A DNA stretch of 64,000 nucleotides from Pullulanibacillus camelliae (GCF_014642655.1 NZ_BMIR01000007.1:62001-126000), one strand, 5' to 3'; shown: positions 55,058 to 64,000, counted from the stretch's first letter. Made by a program: numbers and translations. The notes: a model not told the origin generated them from the sequence alone.

Positions 55058-56209
55058 TCAATCTCCTCCTTCTTCTAATCTTTTCTTTCCAGCATTATCA
55101 AGGATCACATTAACCCTTACACGCTTTAAGGAAGCGTTTGATAAGGGAAATGGGCTTTTTCGAGTGACTGATCGCCATTTTTTAGGGTTATCTTTATAAA
55201 TGTCATAAAGCAAATTATAACTATCTACTTTTTCTTTAAGAGAGAGTGCGTAGGTATGATAAACATCCATGCGTATATACTCTTGAACAGTCTTTTTTAA
55301 CTTTTCGCGAGATATCGATTGATTGAGCTCTTCTACGGTTCCTCTTGTTTTGATTGTAATATTAAAATACGGTTTACCATTTTTTATAAAATATCGAATA
55401 GAATGGTTGGGCTTTCTCATGACAAGAGAGGCCACTGGCTTTTGGTGTTTATAAATATCGATATTTGTGCGATTTGTTTGTTCAGTTAACCATCTTAAAC
55501 CCTTGAGCTGGTCGCGATTCATAAGTCTTATGTCATAATATTTAGTAAAGAAATAACTCCCATTAACCTCTAAGGCAGGATACTTTTTTGATTGGTCTCT
55601 CCAAGAATGTGAAGCAACTGAAAGAATAGGAAGATATAGTGTTTTCGCTGGTTCATTTTTAGTAGAAATAAATTCATGCAATTGAATAGGCTTGATGTAA
55701 GAGCTCTGATTATACATATCAGTAGGTTCACCAAGCTGTGAATAAACCGGAGACTTTTCAAAAATAGCGGGTGTTGTAAGCACCTCTTTTATCGAATTAT
55801 TGGTGGCAAACATCCACAACGTATAACGAAATTCACGGTAGCGAGTCAAAAAGTCAATAAGATCATCAATGCCATGTTGCAAGATCGCTGGGCTGAGCAC
55901 AATGGTATTTAAGTGTCCCCAATAAATTCTTCGTTGTGAGCGTTTATACAAATTATTTACAGCATCAATAAGTGTATCCCCTTGACCTTGACCAACCCAG
56001 CTTTCTGTGTTAACGTCGCCTCCGCCCACTTCTTCTTGCTTAGCAATTGTTGCGAAATTAACGATTTGTGTATAAACAATATAATGGTGATCTTTATAAT
56101 CCAGTCCAATTGTATTTGCATAATACATGTGTTCAATTTCTCTCATGTCCCAGCATCCTACTAGAAGAAAACATAAGCCGATGAACAGAGCAATGGTTTG
56201 TTTATTCAT
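55058..56209 (-). CDS. Spore germination lipoprotein, GerAC/Ger(x)C family
   Basis: 383 residues. Signal peptide with lipobox LLVGCWDMREIEHM, then the Ger(x)C layout (IGLDYKDHHYIVYTQIVNFA, RRIYWGHLNTIVLSPAI). It is the C subunit of a nutrient germinant receptor of the spore inner membrane. It is the last gene of the B-A-C ordered operon, overlapping the A gene by ATGA. Confidence 0.9.
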   Translation of the reverse strand: MNKQTIALFIGLCFLLVGCWDMREIEHMYYANTIGLDYKDHHYIVYTQIVNFATIAKQEEVGGGDVNTESWVGQGQGDTLIDAVNNLYKRSQRRIYWGHLNTIVLSPAILQHGIDDLIDFLTRYREFRYTLWMFATNNSIKEVLTTPAIFEKSPVYSQLGEPTDMYNQSSYIKPIQLHEFISTKNEPAKTLYLPILSVASHSWRDQSKKYPALEVNGSYFFTKYYDIRLMNRDQLKGLRWLTEQTNRTNIDIYKHQKPVASLVMRKPNHSIRYFIKNGKPYFNITIKTRGTVEELNQSISREKLKKTVQEYIRMDVYHTYALSLKEKVDSYNLLYDIYKDNPKKWRSVTRKSPFPLSNASLKRVRVNVILDNAGKKRLEEGGD

Positions 56210-57735
56210 TTCTCATCACTCGTGCGATCCGGATCAGTAGGCTGCAATAAATTTGGTCTCTCCTTATTTTTTAGCATCATCGGACGGAGCAAACTTTTCG
56301 CTAAATCCTTTCCATTAAAGGGAGAAGCTGGAGCAAGATATGGGATGCCAAACGGGCGTAAATTGGCGAGATAGGTGAGTATAATAAAAAAGCTTAGCAG
56401 AAACCCGTATATTCCTAGAAATGAAGCCCAAACGACCGTAAATAGCCTTAAAAACTTAACAACACCTTGAAGTGACTGATTAGTAATGGTAAATGAGGAA
56501 ACAATCGTTAATGCGATAACAACTAACATCGTAGGGCTTGTAAAACCACCACTGATCGCTGCATCACCAATAACTAGTCCTCCCACCACGCCCAACGTTT
56601 GTCCAATAGCATTAGGAAGACGTTTTCCTGCTTCACTAAAAATCTCAAATAATAAAAGCATTAAGATCGCCTCTATAGGGGTTGGCATGGGGACGCCTTT
56701 ACGCGACATGACGATTGTTGACAATAATGGTAAAGGGAGTTGATCGGGATGAAATGTGGATAGTGCTATAAAAAAACCAGGTAATAATACAGAGATAGCT
56801 AAGGCGAGAAGACGAATAAGTCTTTCAATTGATGTTAATAAGGCGTTATTTTCTTTATCCTCTGTGGACTTTAACAAAAAGGATAAGTTTGCCGGTCCAA
56901 TAATTGCTGTAGGCGAACCATCAACAAGAAGAGCAAAACGTCCGCGCAGTACGGCATCGACAACAAAGTCTGGTCTTCCTGTATAGCCGAATATTGGAAA
57001 CAAAGAGAGCCTCTTATTTTGGAGCAATCCCTCTAATTCCGCACTGCTACCAACTGTGTCAATGGAGATTGAATTTAGCCGTTGTTTTAAGTTAGATACG
57101 ATTTCAGGTTTAATAATATCTTTAATATAAATTAGGCCAATATCCGTTTCTCCTCGGCTACCAATTTTAAGTTTCTCATAAACCATACTAGGAGTCCGTA
57201 GTCTTTTCCTAACTAACGCCGTATTCACCGATAATTCTTCAATAAATCCATCACGAGCTCCGCGAATCGAAAGCTCAGTGTTGGTTTCTTCTGGCTGACG
57301 CTTGGGATGTTCCGAAATATTAAAGGAATAGGCTTGAGCAAATTGATCAATAAACACAAGTAATTCACCATCAAATAGGCTTGAAACCACCTGATTCAAA
57401 TCATCAAGGGTATTAGAAGGAAAGGTGATCCATTCCTGTTCATGTTCAGCTTGTTTATCCTTTAAAGTGACACGATGAACAAGATTTCTTAAATGGGGAA
57501 GAATACTGATATTTAAAAGCTTGACATCCACCATACCTTCACAATAGGCAATTAAAATTGGCCAGTTTTCGATGTCAATCCTTTTTATTATAATATCCTG
57601 GCAGTTATCCAAGGACCTATGGAGCCATTCTTCATTGTTATGAAGCTGGTGATAAACCTTTTGGATAGCGTGTTTTTTGTCCTGCAATACCTTTTGACTC
57701 TTTGCTTTATCCTTTCGTTTTTGAAAGAGCTTCAC
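56206..57735 (-). CDS. Spore germination protein, GerAA family
   Basis: 509 residues: a soluble N-terminal half with the motif VYEKLKIGSRGETDIGLIYIKDI and GRPDFVVDAVLRGRFALLVDGSPTAIIGP, then about five helices with GKRLPNAIGQTLGVVGGLVIGDAA. It is the A subunit of a germinant receptor, now thought to form the ion channel of the complex. Confidence 0.93.
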   Translation of the reverse strand: MKLFQKRKDKAKSQKVLQDKKHAIQKVYHQLHNNEEWLHRSLDNCQDIIIKRIDIENWPILIAYCEGMVDVKLLNISILPHLRNLVHRVTLKDKQAEHEQEWITFPSNTLDDLNQVVSSLFDGELLVFIDQFAQAYSFNISEHPKRQPEETNTELSIRGARDGFIEELSVNTALVRKRLRTPSMVYEKLKIGSRGETDIGLIYIKDIIKPEIVSNLKQRLNSISIDTVGSSAELEGLLQNKRLSLFPIFGYTGRPDFVVDAVLRGRFALLVDGSPTAIIGPANLSFLLKSTEDKENNALLTSIERLIRLLALAISVLLPGFFIALSTFHPDQLPLPLLSTIVMSRKGVPMPTPIEAILMLLLFEIFSEAGKRLPNAIGQTLGVVGGLVIGDAAISGGFTSPTMLVVIALTIVSSFTITNQSLQGVVKFLRLFTVVWASFLGIYGFLLSFFIILTYLANLRPFGIPYLAPASPFNGKDLAKSLLRPMMLKNKERPNLLQPTDPDRTSDEK

Positions 57736-58820
57736 ATCGTCACCTTCTCCTTCTTTACCAAAACTAATACAAATAATAGTAAGGAAATGCCGAGGTTAAA
57801 CAATAAAAAATAAGGGAGTGATTGCAACAATAATTGTATAAATGTAATGTCACTGATGGGGAGTATACCAAAAATTAATATGAACACTGTTGTCGCAATG
57901 ATACAAATCATCCGTTTAAAGGGAGTTGTGATATTCAGTGCTTCAGCCTGCAGACATAATGCTAGTGATAAGCGAATCAGGGAACCCGATAGCCATTGGT
58001 AAATAGATAAAAAATCAGTATGTTCGATATAATGACTAAAACTGACAAGGCGCCATTCTTCAAAAGCTGGAAATCGCATGCTCGCCGCTTCAATCGGGCC
58101 AAACTCAGCAATAGCTCCTGTTAATGGGCTTAAAGTTAAATTAATCAATATAAACGCCGTGATAATTAAGGTCAAACGACGTATTTTTGTTCGTATGAGG
58201 TGTTGGAATGACAGAATAAAAATTAACTCCATGAATCCACCACATCCATAAATCACACCATGTAAATAAGGCTGCATACCATGCTCAAAAACGGGAAAGA
58301 GCAAGGTATAGTCCTTTTTAGAACTATTTGATATAGCAACATAAAAACCAAAAAGGACGATGAAGGGCAGTAGAATACCATTGACAATCGCCAATGTTCG
58401 AATGCCAGAATAAGCAACATAGCACGACACCAAAAGGATAGACGCAATCAAAATCACCTTTGGCGTTTCAGGTAGATAGGACATATCTGCCCAATCCGTG
58501 ACATCTTTGGTTGTCATGGTGGAAATAAAAAGAAAGTTAATAAAAAAAGAAGACCTAATAAAGGAGGAGAGCAGAACGCCATATTTGGATTTTACCCAGA
58601 GAAATAGATTCTGTTGTTTTGTCCGTTTAATGATGAAATAGAGCATGGGTAGCCATAAGAATAAAAGAAGGCCTGATGTCAGAACCGAGAGCCAAGCATC
58701 TCGTCCAGAGATTTTAAGAAGAATAGGTATAATGATGACATGATCCAGTATACCTATAGCCGACATGCTAATTAAGACGATATGTACATTTGAAATGCGT
58801 TTTCCAGTTGAGAAAGTCAC
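57732..58820 (-). CDS. Spore germination permease, GerAB family
   Basis: 362 residues, ten or so helices of the amino acid permease fold, with the typical start TGKRISNVHIVLISMSAIGI. It is the B subunit that binds the germinant. It is the first gene of the operon, starting at GTG behind AAAAAGGAGA. A forespore (sigma-G) promoter is expected, but I could not mark a convincing one. Confidence 0.9.
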   Translation of the reverse strand: MTFSTGKRISNVHIVLISMSAIGILDHVIIIPILLKISGRDAWLSVLTSGLLLFLWLPMLYFIIKRTKQQNLFLWVKSKYGVLLSSFIRSSFFINFLFISTMTTKDVTDWADMSYLPETPKVILIASILLVSCYVAYSGIRTLAIVNGILLPFIVLFGFYVAISNSSKKDYTLLFPVFEHGMQPYLHGVIYGCGGFMELIFILSFQHLIRTKIRRLTLIITAFILINLTLSPLTGAIAEFGPIEAASMRFPAFEEWRLVSFSHYIEHTDFLSIYQWLSGSLIRLSLALCLQAEALNITTPFKRMICIIATTVFILIFGILPISDITFIQLLLQSLPYFLLFNLGISLLLFVLVLVKKEKVTM

Positions 58821-59049
58821 TTATAATCTCCTTTTTACGCAATCCTGTACTATTTCATCTTTTCCATTTACAGCTTTCCTATTCGTAAAAAAAGTGTCGC
58901 GGTTATGATTAACCTGACTCTTCTTTAATATGTTGTATTATGCGGCAATGAGGCAGCCACTTTTTATTCGAATTATTGAACGTATCCCAACACAGGCTTG
59001 TGATTGTGTCAAACGCATGTTCTGTTGCCAGATAACTTAAAGGGAACAC

Positions 59050-59145
59050 AAAATTGCGAGAATCCTGTGGGAAGTGTAAAATTCAGCACAGTCCAAATGT
59101 ACATGCTCGGAGGACGCTTACGATTCGCTTGCGAAAAGCGAGTGT
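59050..59145 (+). repeat. GC-rich hairpin repeat, worn copy
   Basis: TTGCGAGAATCCTGTGGGAAG and GGACGCTTACGATTCGCTTGCG...AAAGCGAGTG follow the family pattern loosely. The gap 58821-59214 has nothing else I can support. Confidence 0.4.
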
Positions 59146-59214
59146 TTTTTCGTATCCATCCTTTAAGAATTGAAATAAATTTATAGTCATTCATTATTTT
59201 CGATAAATTTACCA

Positions 59215-59243
59215 TTGACATCTTAACTTTCTCGATATATCAT
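59215..59243 (+). promoter_or_regulatory. Promoter of leuA
   Basis: TTGACA (59215-59220), 17-bp spacer, TATCAT (59238-59243). Confidence 0.8.
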
Positions 59244-59249
59244 CGTATT

Positions 59250-59526
59250 TAATTAAAGAATAACAGCAAAGATTGGAAATAGTAAAAGGATTTATAATTT
59301 TTTAGAGAACCGATGGGTGGTGAGAATCGGTAATTATAGCCTTTGAACTCGTCCATGAGCTACTCCCTGAACGGAGCCAGTAGGGGATGTCGGTGTTCTA
59401 CCGTTATGAGGATAGGTGGCTATTGCCACCGAAATGAGTGGATTAATAGGATTATCATTAATCAATTAGAGTGGTACCGCGAGCAAGCCTCGTCTCTATT
59501 TAAAAATAGAGACGAGGCTTTTTATT
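59250..59526 (+). ncRNA. T-box leader, leucine type, with terminator
   Basis: Stem I contains TTTGAACTCGTCC, giving CTC (Leu) at 59348-59350 as specifier codon. The core TTAGAGTGGTACCGCGAGC lies at 59466-59484. The terminator is a 17-bp stem AAGCCTCGTCTCTATTT with its complement and a T-run (59485-59526). Uncharged tRNA-Leu would allow leuA transcription. Confidence 0.93.
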
Positions 59527-59609
59527 TTTTAGCAGTCCCAGTGAAGCAGACAAGTCAGGTTTTATTTAGGTTAAATACACCGAACATTAAATGAAAGGCG
59601 TGAGACAGA

Positions 59610-61313
59610 ATGAAAAATGTTAGTAAATATAGCAGGGGTTACTTTATGCCCCCAGTGAAAAGCTTAAAGTGGACAGAGAAGGAGTATATTACTGAGGCTC
59701 CTACATGGTGTAGTGTGGATCTTCGGGATGGCAATCAGGCTTTGGTCGTGCCTATGAATCTAGAGGAAAAGTTAGAGTATTTCCAGTTGCTTTTGCAAAT
59801 GGGCTTTAAAGAAATAGAAGTGGGTTTTCCCGCTGCCTCAGAAACAGAGTATGCCTTTTTACGGACATTAATTGAAGATAATCTGATTCCCAACGATGTG
59901 ACCATTCAAGTTTTAACACAGTCCAGAGAACATATTATAAAAAAAACATTTGAAGCGTTACAAGGCGCAAATAAAGCAGTAGTGCATTTATATAATTCCA
60001 CTTCCGTTGCCCAACGGGAGCAAGTCTTTAGAAAATCTGAAAAAGAAATTATTGATATTGCTGTAACTGGAGCCAAACTGCTTAAGACATACGCTGCTGA
60101 AACCGAGGGGAATTTTCAATTTCAATATTCTCCCGAAAGTTTTACGGGCACAGAAATGGAGTTTGCACTGCAAATTTGCAACAAGGTGCTTGATATTTGG
60201 CAGCCGACGGCTGATAACAAAGTAATTATCAATCTACCCGCTACAGTATCCATGTCTATGCCTCACGTTTACGCGAGTCAAATTGAGTACATGAGTGATC
60301 ATTTAAGCTACCGTGAGCATGTGATTCTATCACTTCATCCGCACAATGACAGAGGCACTGGCGTATCGGATGCCGAACTAGGCCTTCTTGCTGGGGCACA
60401 GAGGGTCGAAGGAACATTGTTTGGCAATGGGGAAAGAACAGGGAATGTAGACATTGTTACGCTCGCATTAAATATGTTTTCGCATGGGGTAGATCCAAAG
60501 TTAAATTTTGAAAATATCCCTTCAATCATTTCCAAATATGAGAAATTAACAAGAATGAAGGTCCACGAAAGGCATCCATATGCTGGCGAACTGGTCTTTA
60601 CTGCATTTTCTGGTTCTCACCAAGATGCCATTGCTAAGGGAATGAAATGGCGTGAGGAGGAAGACCGTCAGTATTGGAATGTACCTTATCTATTAATTGA
60701 TCCAATGGATATTGGCAGAGAATATGAAGGAGATATTATCCGAATTAACAGTCAGTCAGGTAAGGGAGGCATCGGTTATATCCTTCAGCAAAAGTATGGA
60801 ATAGATCTCCCTGTAGCGATGCGTGAGAGCTTTGGATATAGTGTAAAAAGGGTTTCAGATCAAAAGCATAAGGAACTCATGCCGAATGAAATTTATGATA
60901 TTTTCATCAATGACTATGTGAACATTGGTCTCCCTATCGAGTTTATTCGTTATAAATACACCCAAAACAGTCAATATGAAACAATCGTAACAATCCGGAT
61001 AGATGATGAAGAACGTCAATTTACCGGTTTTGGAAATGGAAGACTTGACGCCATCAGCAATGCTCTGCAAACAAAGCTAGGGCTTGACTACTCGGATTTG
61101 GTTTATAAGCAGCATGCGCTAGAAATCGGTTCAGGCTCAAAAGCGATATCCTATGTAGGAATAACTGCAAAGAATGGCATTGTCTATTGGGGGAGTGGAA
61201 TGGACACTGATATTATGACTTCATCCGTAAAAGCTTTATTTAGTGCCGTTAACAACATGGTCTCTGACTTACAACTAACCGTTGGAAAAGAATTTATCTC
61301 CTTTAAAAAATAA
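59610..61313 (+). CDS. leuA: 2-isopropylmalate synthase (LeuA type 2)
   Basis: First enzyme of leucine synthesis, joining acetyl-CoA and 2-oxoisovalerate. 567 residues, the longer form with TIM barrel (APTWCSVDLRDGNQALVVPM, GFKEIEVGFPAAS, LSLHPHNDRGTGVSDAELGLLAGAQRVEGTLFGNGERTGN) and a C-terminal leucine-sensing domain (from about 430). It stands alone behind a leucine T-box; leuBCD are not near. Confidence 0.92.
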   Translation: MKNVSKYSRGYFMPPVKSLKWTEKEYITEAPTWCSVDLRDGNQALVVPMNLEEKLEYFQLLLQMGFKEIEVGFPAASETEYAFLRTLIEDNLIPNDVTIQVLTQSREHIIKKTFEALQGANKAVVHLYNSTSVAQREQVFRKSEKEIIDIAVTGAKLLKTYAAETEGNFQFQYSPESFTGTEMEFALQICNKVLDIWQPTADNKVIINLPATVSMSMPHVYASQIEYMSDHLSYREHVILSLHPHNDRGTGVSDAELGLLAGAQRVEGTLFGNGERTGNVDIVTLALNMFSHGVDPKLNFENIPSIISKYEKLTRMKVHERHPYAGELVFTAFSGSHQDAIAKGMKWREEEDRQYWNVPYLLIDPMDIGREYEGDIIRINSQSGKGGIGYILQQKYGIDLPVAMRESFGYSVKRVSDQKHKELMPNEIYDIFINDYVNIGLPIEFIRYKYTQNSQYETIVTIRIDDEERQFTGFGNGRLDAISNALQTKLGLDYSDLVYKQHALEIGSGSKAISYVGITAKNGIVYWGSGMDTDIMTSSVKALFSAVNNMVSDLQLTVGKEFISFKK

Positions 61314-61325
61314 CAATAACCGCTC

Positions 61326-61367
61326 AGCCGATAAAAGCTACATATTAAAATAGTAGAATTATCGGCT
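61326..61367 (+). terminator. Weak hairpin after leuA
   Basis: AGCCGATAA / TTATCGGCT with a 24-base loop, followed by TAATTT. Confidence 0.4.
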
Positions 61368-61435
61368 TAATTTATGAAATCATATTTGGCCTAGATTATT
61401 CATAGAAAATCTGACAGAATCAGAAAAGAGGAAAG

Positions 61436-61665
61436 ATGGAAAATTACATCAAGGAAGCAAAGAATAGTTTTAACTTCGATAGAATATGCAGCCATTCCTT
61501 CCAAGTTAATGAGGTAAGAATGATGCTTAAGCCTGCTGGCGTACAACCTAACGAACTGGTTTCGTACACTTTGCTTTCCAGAGGGACAAAAGAATATGCC
61601 AATTCAAACAATAAGGACAAAGCATTAAAGTCGCCAGTACATTAGTGAGATCAGGTCGATCATTG
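61436..61665 (+). pseudogene. IS1380-family transposase C-terminal remnant
   Basis: ENYIKEAKNSFNFDRICSHSFQVNEVRMML is the conserved C-terminal helix region. A frame change near 61530 leads to LAYNLTNWFRTLCFPEGQKNMPIQTIRTK. N-terminal and catalytic parts are absent. Confidence 0.8.
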
Positions 61666-61747
61666 TACTTCAAGTTATCTTCCAGCTTTGTTTATCACAC
61701 ATTTTTTTGGGAAATACTACAGCACATTCAAAGGCTAAAACTAGAGT

Positions 61748-61876
61748 GATTGGAGCGTATGGCGGGAGACTCCTGCGGGAACAGCACGCGTCCGAAGACC
61801 CCGCACTGAGCGTCTTTTGCGAGGGAGGAGGCTAAGGCCGTGCCCGCGGAAAGCGAGCGCCAGAAGCGCAAATCAC
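61748..61876 (+). repeat. GC-rich hairpin repeat, copy inside IS1380 relic 2
   Basis: GATTGGAGCG start, GGCGGGAGACTCCTGCGGG, CGTCCGAAGACCCCGC and GCGGAAAGCGAGCGCC follow. It is the best-preserved copy in the window. Short ORFs across it are not coding. Confidence 0.75.
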
Positions 61877-62130
61877 CCGTCAATGCCATACCTAACTTCA
61901 ACATTTATTTTGGCATCAAGGGAGAAGTCTGCCCAAAAACAGGTAGCTTTGTACTGTGCGATTATTATAAATGCTTTGTCGCAGTGAATCTCTCAATATT
62001 ATTTTCAAAAAAAGCTTGGCCTTGGCTATAAATCCTATTTTTTTGGAGTGTTAATAAGTCGAAATTAAATAAATATTAATAGTTTTGTTTTAAATTTAAA
62101 TATTCAGAAATAAATCAAGGGGACTTTATA

Positions 62131-62175
62131 AGATAATTACGTCAAAAATATATTTTACGTAATTATCTTTTTTGT
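62131..62175 (+). terminator. Strong orphan terminator
   Basis: A 12-bp perfect stem AGATAATTACGT / ACGTAATTATCT with a 14-base loop and TTTTTT. No intact gene lies upstream on this strand within 800 bp. Confidence 0.7.
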
Positions 62176-62268
62176 TATTATAATAAAATAAGAACAATGT
62201 ACCCTTTGAATAAATATATGGATAGGATGGCTAATAACAGTTGAGAGTGGAGGGATGGGAGAAAGATA

Positions 62269-62290
62269 TAAAAAGCGCCCGAAGACGCTT
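62269..62290 (-). terminator. Terminator of the 184-residue hypothetical gene
   Basis: On the minus strand AAGCG / CGCTT around an 8-base loop, then TTTTAT. Confidence 0.6.
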
Positions 62291-62310
62291 CATTCATTGA
62301 CTTTTTAAGA

Positions 62311-62865
62311 TCAAAAATAACGAACATCTGGATCAGCGGTGTGACTTTGCTTTGAAAACAGAAATTTTTCAAAGTAGGGTGAAGATTGACCTTGTAGACG
62401 GAGGCCTTTTTCAATTTCAGTGGCGAAGCGTCGCGCATTTTCTACATTACGTTTCCCGGTCACAATGTCATGCATTAAGTTGAGTGCCATAAAATTCGCA
62501 GCTTCTTGATCACACTTTGCAGAGGCTTCACCGGCGGTTCGATCAATATATAAACTGCCATCGAACTGCGCTAAGTCATCGAAATAGTGTAGGGGTACTT
62601 TATAGTCAATGGTTTGTTCTAAGTAGTCCATGTGTGGTGTTGGGAAATTATGAGGATGGGCTTCAAGATAAACAATCGTCCGTTTCCAGGGACCATTATT
62701 GTACCAAATGATGTGGCGTGTGCTCGCTTCATTAGGCAAACCATACTTATGGATTAATAAATAAACGGTTTCCTTTTGAATCCCACTCCATCTTTCCAAT
62801 ATTTTGTCTAAAACAGGATGAACACTGATGGATTGGTGTTCTCGGCTTTCTATCTCATCATTCAC
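62311..62865 (-). CDS. Conserved hypothetical protein, 184 residues
   Basis: A soluble acidic protein with VLDKILERWSGIQKETVYLLIHKYGLPNEASTRHIIWYNNGPWKRTIVY, FPTPHMDYLEQTIDYKVP and GEASAKCDQEAANFMALNLMHDIVTGKRNVENAR. The pattern suggests a conserved family; no catalytic motif is recognised. It starts at GTG, six bases after GGAGGG. It is divergent from xerS. Confidence 0.7.
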   Translation of the reverse strand: MNDEIESREHQSISVHPVLDKILERWSGIQKETVYLLIHKYGLPNEASTRHIIWYNNGPWKRTIVYLEAHPHNFPTPHMDYLEQTIDYKVPLHYFDDLAQFDGSLYIDRTAGEASAKCDQEAANFMALNLMHDIVTGKRNVENARRFATEIEKGLRLQGQSSPYFEKFLFSKQSHTADPDVRYF

Positions 62866-62923
62866 AGATATCCCTCCATTGCCGTAAATTTATCTTATTA
62901 TTTATACACAGGACAATGGCCTA

Positions 62924-62954
62924 GCGTTACAGAAAAACAGGATTTCTTCATGAA
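62924..62954. other. Candidate dif-like site beside xerS
   Basis: A 31-bp stretch with GAAAAACA in its left half and TTCATGAA at its right end, 22 bases before the xerS start. It recalls, from memory, the streptococcal XerS target that lies next to xerS. Similarity is partial and the call is tentative. Confidence 0.3.
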
Positions 62955-62976
62955 TGACAATAAAATTGGAGGTTAT

Positions 62977-64000
62977 ATGAATAAACAACATCTGTATGAA
63001 CGTATTAATCAAAAATTGACAGAGCTTCCCTGGTACGTCAGCGAGTTTATTGATCATCATCGCCGGCAAATGTCAGCTAGCACTTTATTGAATTATTGCC
63101 ATGATTTTAAGATTTTCTTTGATTGGCTAATTACTTCGGGTTTTCATGAAGGAAAAAGGCAAGAGATTTCTTTAGCAACGCTCGAAAGACTTAGCATTAA
63201 GCAAGTTGAACAATTTTTGTCTTATTTGGAGACCGCGTTAGCCAATAGCAAGCAAACTGTAAACAGAAAACTTTCAGCCCTAAAATCTTTATTTAATTAT
63301 TTGCAAAATGTTGCAGAAACTGCGGAATTTGAGCCTTATATTTATAGGAATATCATGGCCAAAATAGCGTTTAACCCCATCAAGGAAGACATTGAAGCAG
63401 TTGCCAATCGCATCGAAGGAAAAATTTTACATGATCATGAATATGAACAATTTCGACAGTTTATTGCTTTTGATTATGGCAAACGCTACAAAGACAATCA
63501 AAGGATCTATAATTTCCATCTGAAAAATCGCGAACGAGATACCGCATTAGTTTCACTTATTTTAGGCTCCGGGCTACGACTTTCTGAGGTTTCCGATTTG
63601 AATCTTGATGATATTGATTATAAGAAACATAGCGTGCATGTGATACGCAAAGGTGGCAAAGCACAATTTGTTTATTTTAGTGAACAAGCGATGAATGACT
63701 TACTTGAATATTTAGCAGTTCGCGAACAGCGCTATCAGCTACCTAAAAATGAAAAAGCCTTATTCGTATCAACAGCAATCGGCCCTAATAAGGCGACAAG
63801 ACGACTGTCAAATAGAGCTATTGAAAAAATCATTGAAAAATATGCGAAAGCTTTCGGAAAACCAGCATTGTCTGTTCATAAATTACGTCATTCGTTTGCC
63901 ACAAGGTATCACAAGGAAAATAACGATATTCCTAAGCTAAAGAAACACCTGGGGCATGCCTCAGTACAAACAACCATGTTATACACACATATGACAAATA
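62977..64000 (+). CDS. xerS: Tyrosine recombinase XerS-like, cut by the window end
   Basis: The frame is open to the last base (about 341 codons seen; XerS is about 356). The N-terminal SAM-like DNA-binding domain has ELPWYVSEFIDHHRRQMSASTLLNY. All catalytic residues are present: Arg in GSGLRLSEV (about 201), Lys in RKGGKAQ (about 224), His-x-x-Arg in HKLRHSFATRY (about 302-305), His in LGHASVQTT and Tyr in MLYTHM. XerS alone resolves chromosome dimers in streptococci, in place of XerC/XerD. The ATG follows TTGGAGG. Confidence 0.85.
   Translation, partial: MNKQHLYERINQKLTELPWYVSEFIDHHRRQMSASTLLNYCHDFKIFFDWLITSGFHEGKRQEISLATLERLSIKQVEQFLSYLETALANSKQTVNRKLSALKSLFNYLQNVAETAEFEPYIYRNIMAKIAFNPIKEDIEAVANRIEGKILHDHEYEQFRQFIAFDYGKRYKDNQRIYNFHLKNRERDTALVSLILGSGLRLSEVSDLNLDDIDYKKHSVHVIRKGGKAQFVYFSEQAMNDLLEYLAVREQRYQLPKNEKALFVSTAIGPNKATRRLSNRAIEKIIEKYAKAFGKPALSVHKLRHSFATRYHKENNDIPKLKKHLGHASVQTTMLYTHMTN

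Larger units (their letters stand above)
61390..62062 (+). mobile_element. Second IS1380-family relic
   Basis: The left end CCTAGATTATTCAT (61390-61403) is identical to that of the relic at 47888. From about 61575 to 62060 it is homologous to 48315-48800, including the GC-rich repeat and the stretch up to the right end, which is here worn (TGTTAATAAGTCGA). The transposase start and middle are missing. Confidence 0.72.

Noticed and set aside
58821-58990. Looked for a sigma-G promoter before the ger operon
   Set aside because: A GAATA-like -35 is present, but no acceptable -10 at the right distance, so it is not listed.

Overview
The window looks like chromosomal DNA of a low-to-moderate GC, endospore-forming member of the Bacillales. 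The evidence is a gerA-type germinant receptor operon, T-box leaders, TRAP-type tryptophan control, a Zur-regulated S14 paralogue, HelD, BmrCD-like transporters and a XerS-like recombinase. The genus cannot be fixed from the sequence alone. No rRNA, tRNA or CRISPR array was recognised.

Layout. 1-6.5 kb: end of a GNAT gene, a predicted ABC-class ATPase, an HD hydrolase, a small zinc-ribbon protein, a P-loop kinase-like protein and helD. 6.7-10.5 kb: a heterodimeric ABC exporter operon (minus strand) behind a leader peptide and terminator, as in bmrB-bmrC-bmrD. 10.6-11.3 kb: an MhqD-like hydrolase behind an MhqR-type operator. 11.6-18.1 kb: the histidine operon hisZGDBHAF-hisIE (no hisC). 18.1-19.3 kb: IS debris. 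19.3-20.0 kb: a CPBP-like membrane protein.

20.2-28.2 kb is a zinc-starvation island. It holds one perfect Zur box and four weaker ones around a flavoprotein, a FeoB-like GTPase-permease, rpsN2, zur itself, a stand-alone lgt, a His-rich YraQ-type permease, an L,D-transpeptidase and a frameshifted lysozyme-like gene. Zinc transport, ribosomal zinc sparing and envelope remodelling therefore seem to be wired together.

28.5-35.1 kb: an acyl-carrier cluster (FabF-like KAS, FabL-like SDR, ACP, aryl/alicyclic-acid-type AMP ligase, acyl-CoA dehydrogenase, zinc alcohol dehydrogenase). It may make or activate an unusual acyl group; an omega-alicyclic fatty acid route from shikimate is one hypothesis. 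35.2-37.6 kb: a fused trpE-trpG gene behind a ten-triplet TRAP site. 37.6-43.1 kb: small genes, repeats and two MFS transporters, the second with a cre site upstream. 43.2-47.1 kb: an aldo/keto reductase and T-box(Pro)-proBA. 47.1-54.6 kb: a membrane protein, an IS1380 relic, an HD nucleotidase, a DUF4064 protein, msrA, a MoxR-DUF58-DUF4129 operon and a cold-shock gene. 55.0-58.8 kb: gerB-A-C type germination operon (minus). 59.2-61.3 kb: T-box(Leu)-leuA. 61.4-64 kb: a second IS1380 relic, a hypothetical gene and xerS, cut by the window edge.

Three dispersed repeat families run through the gaps: a 101-bp structured repeat in perfect tandem near 28.3 kb with a relative at 40.2 kb; a GC-rich hairpin repeat that sits inside IS relics; and a short hairpin repeat at 6.6 and 37.8 kb.
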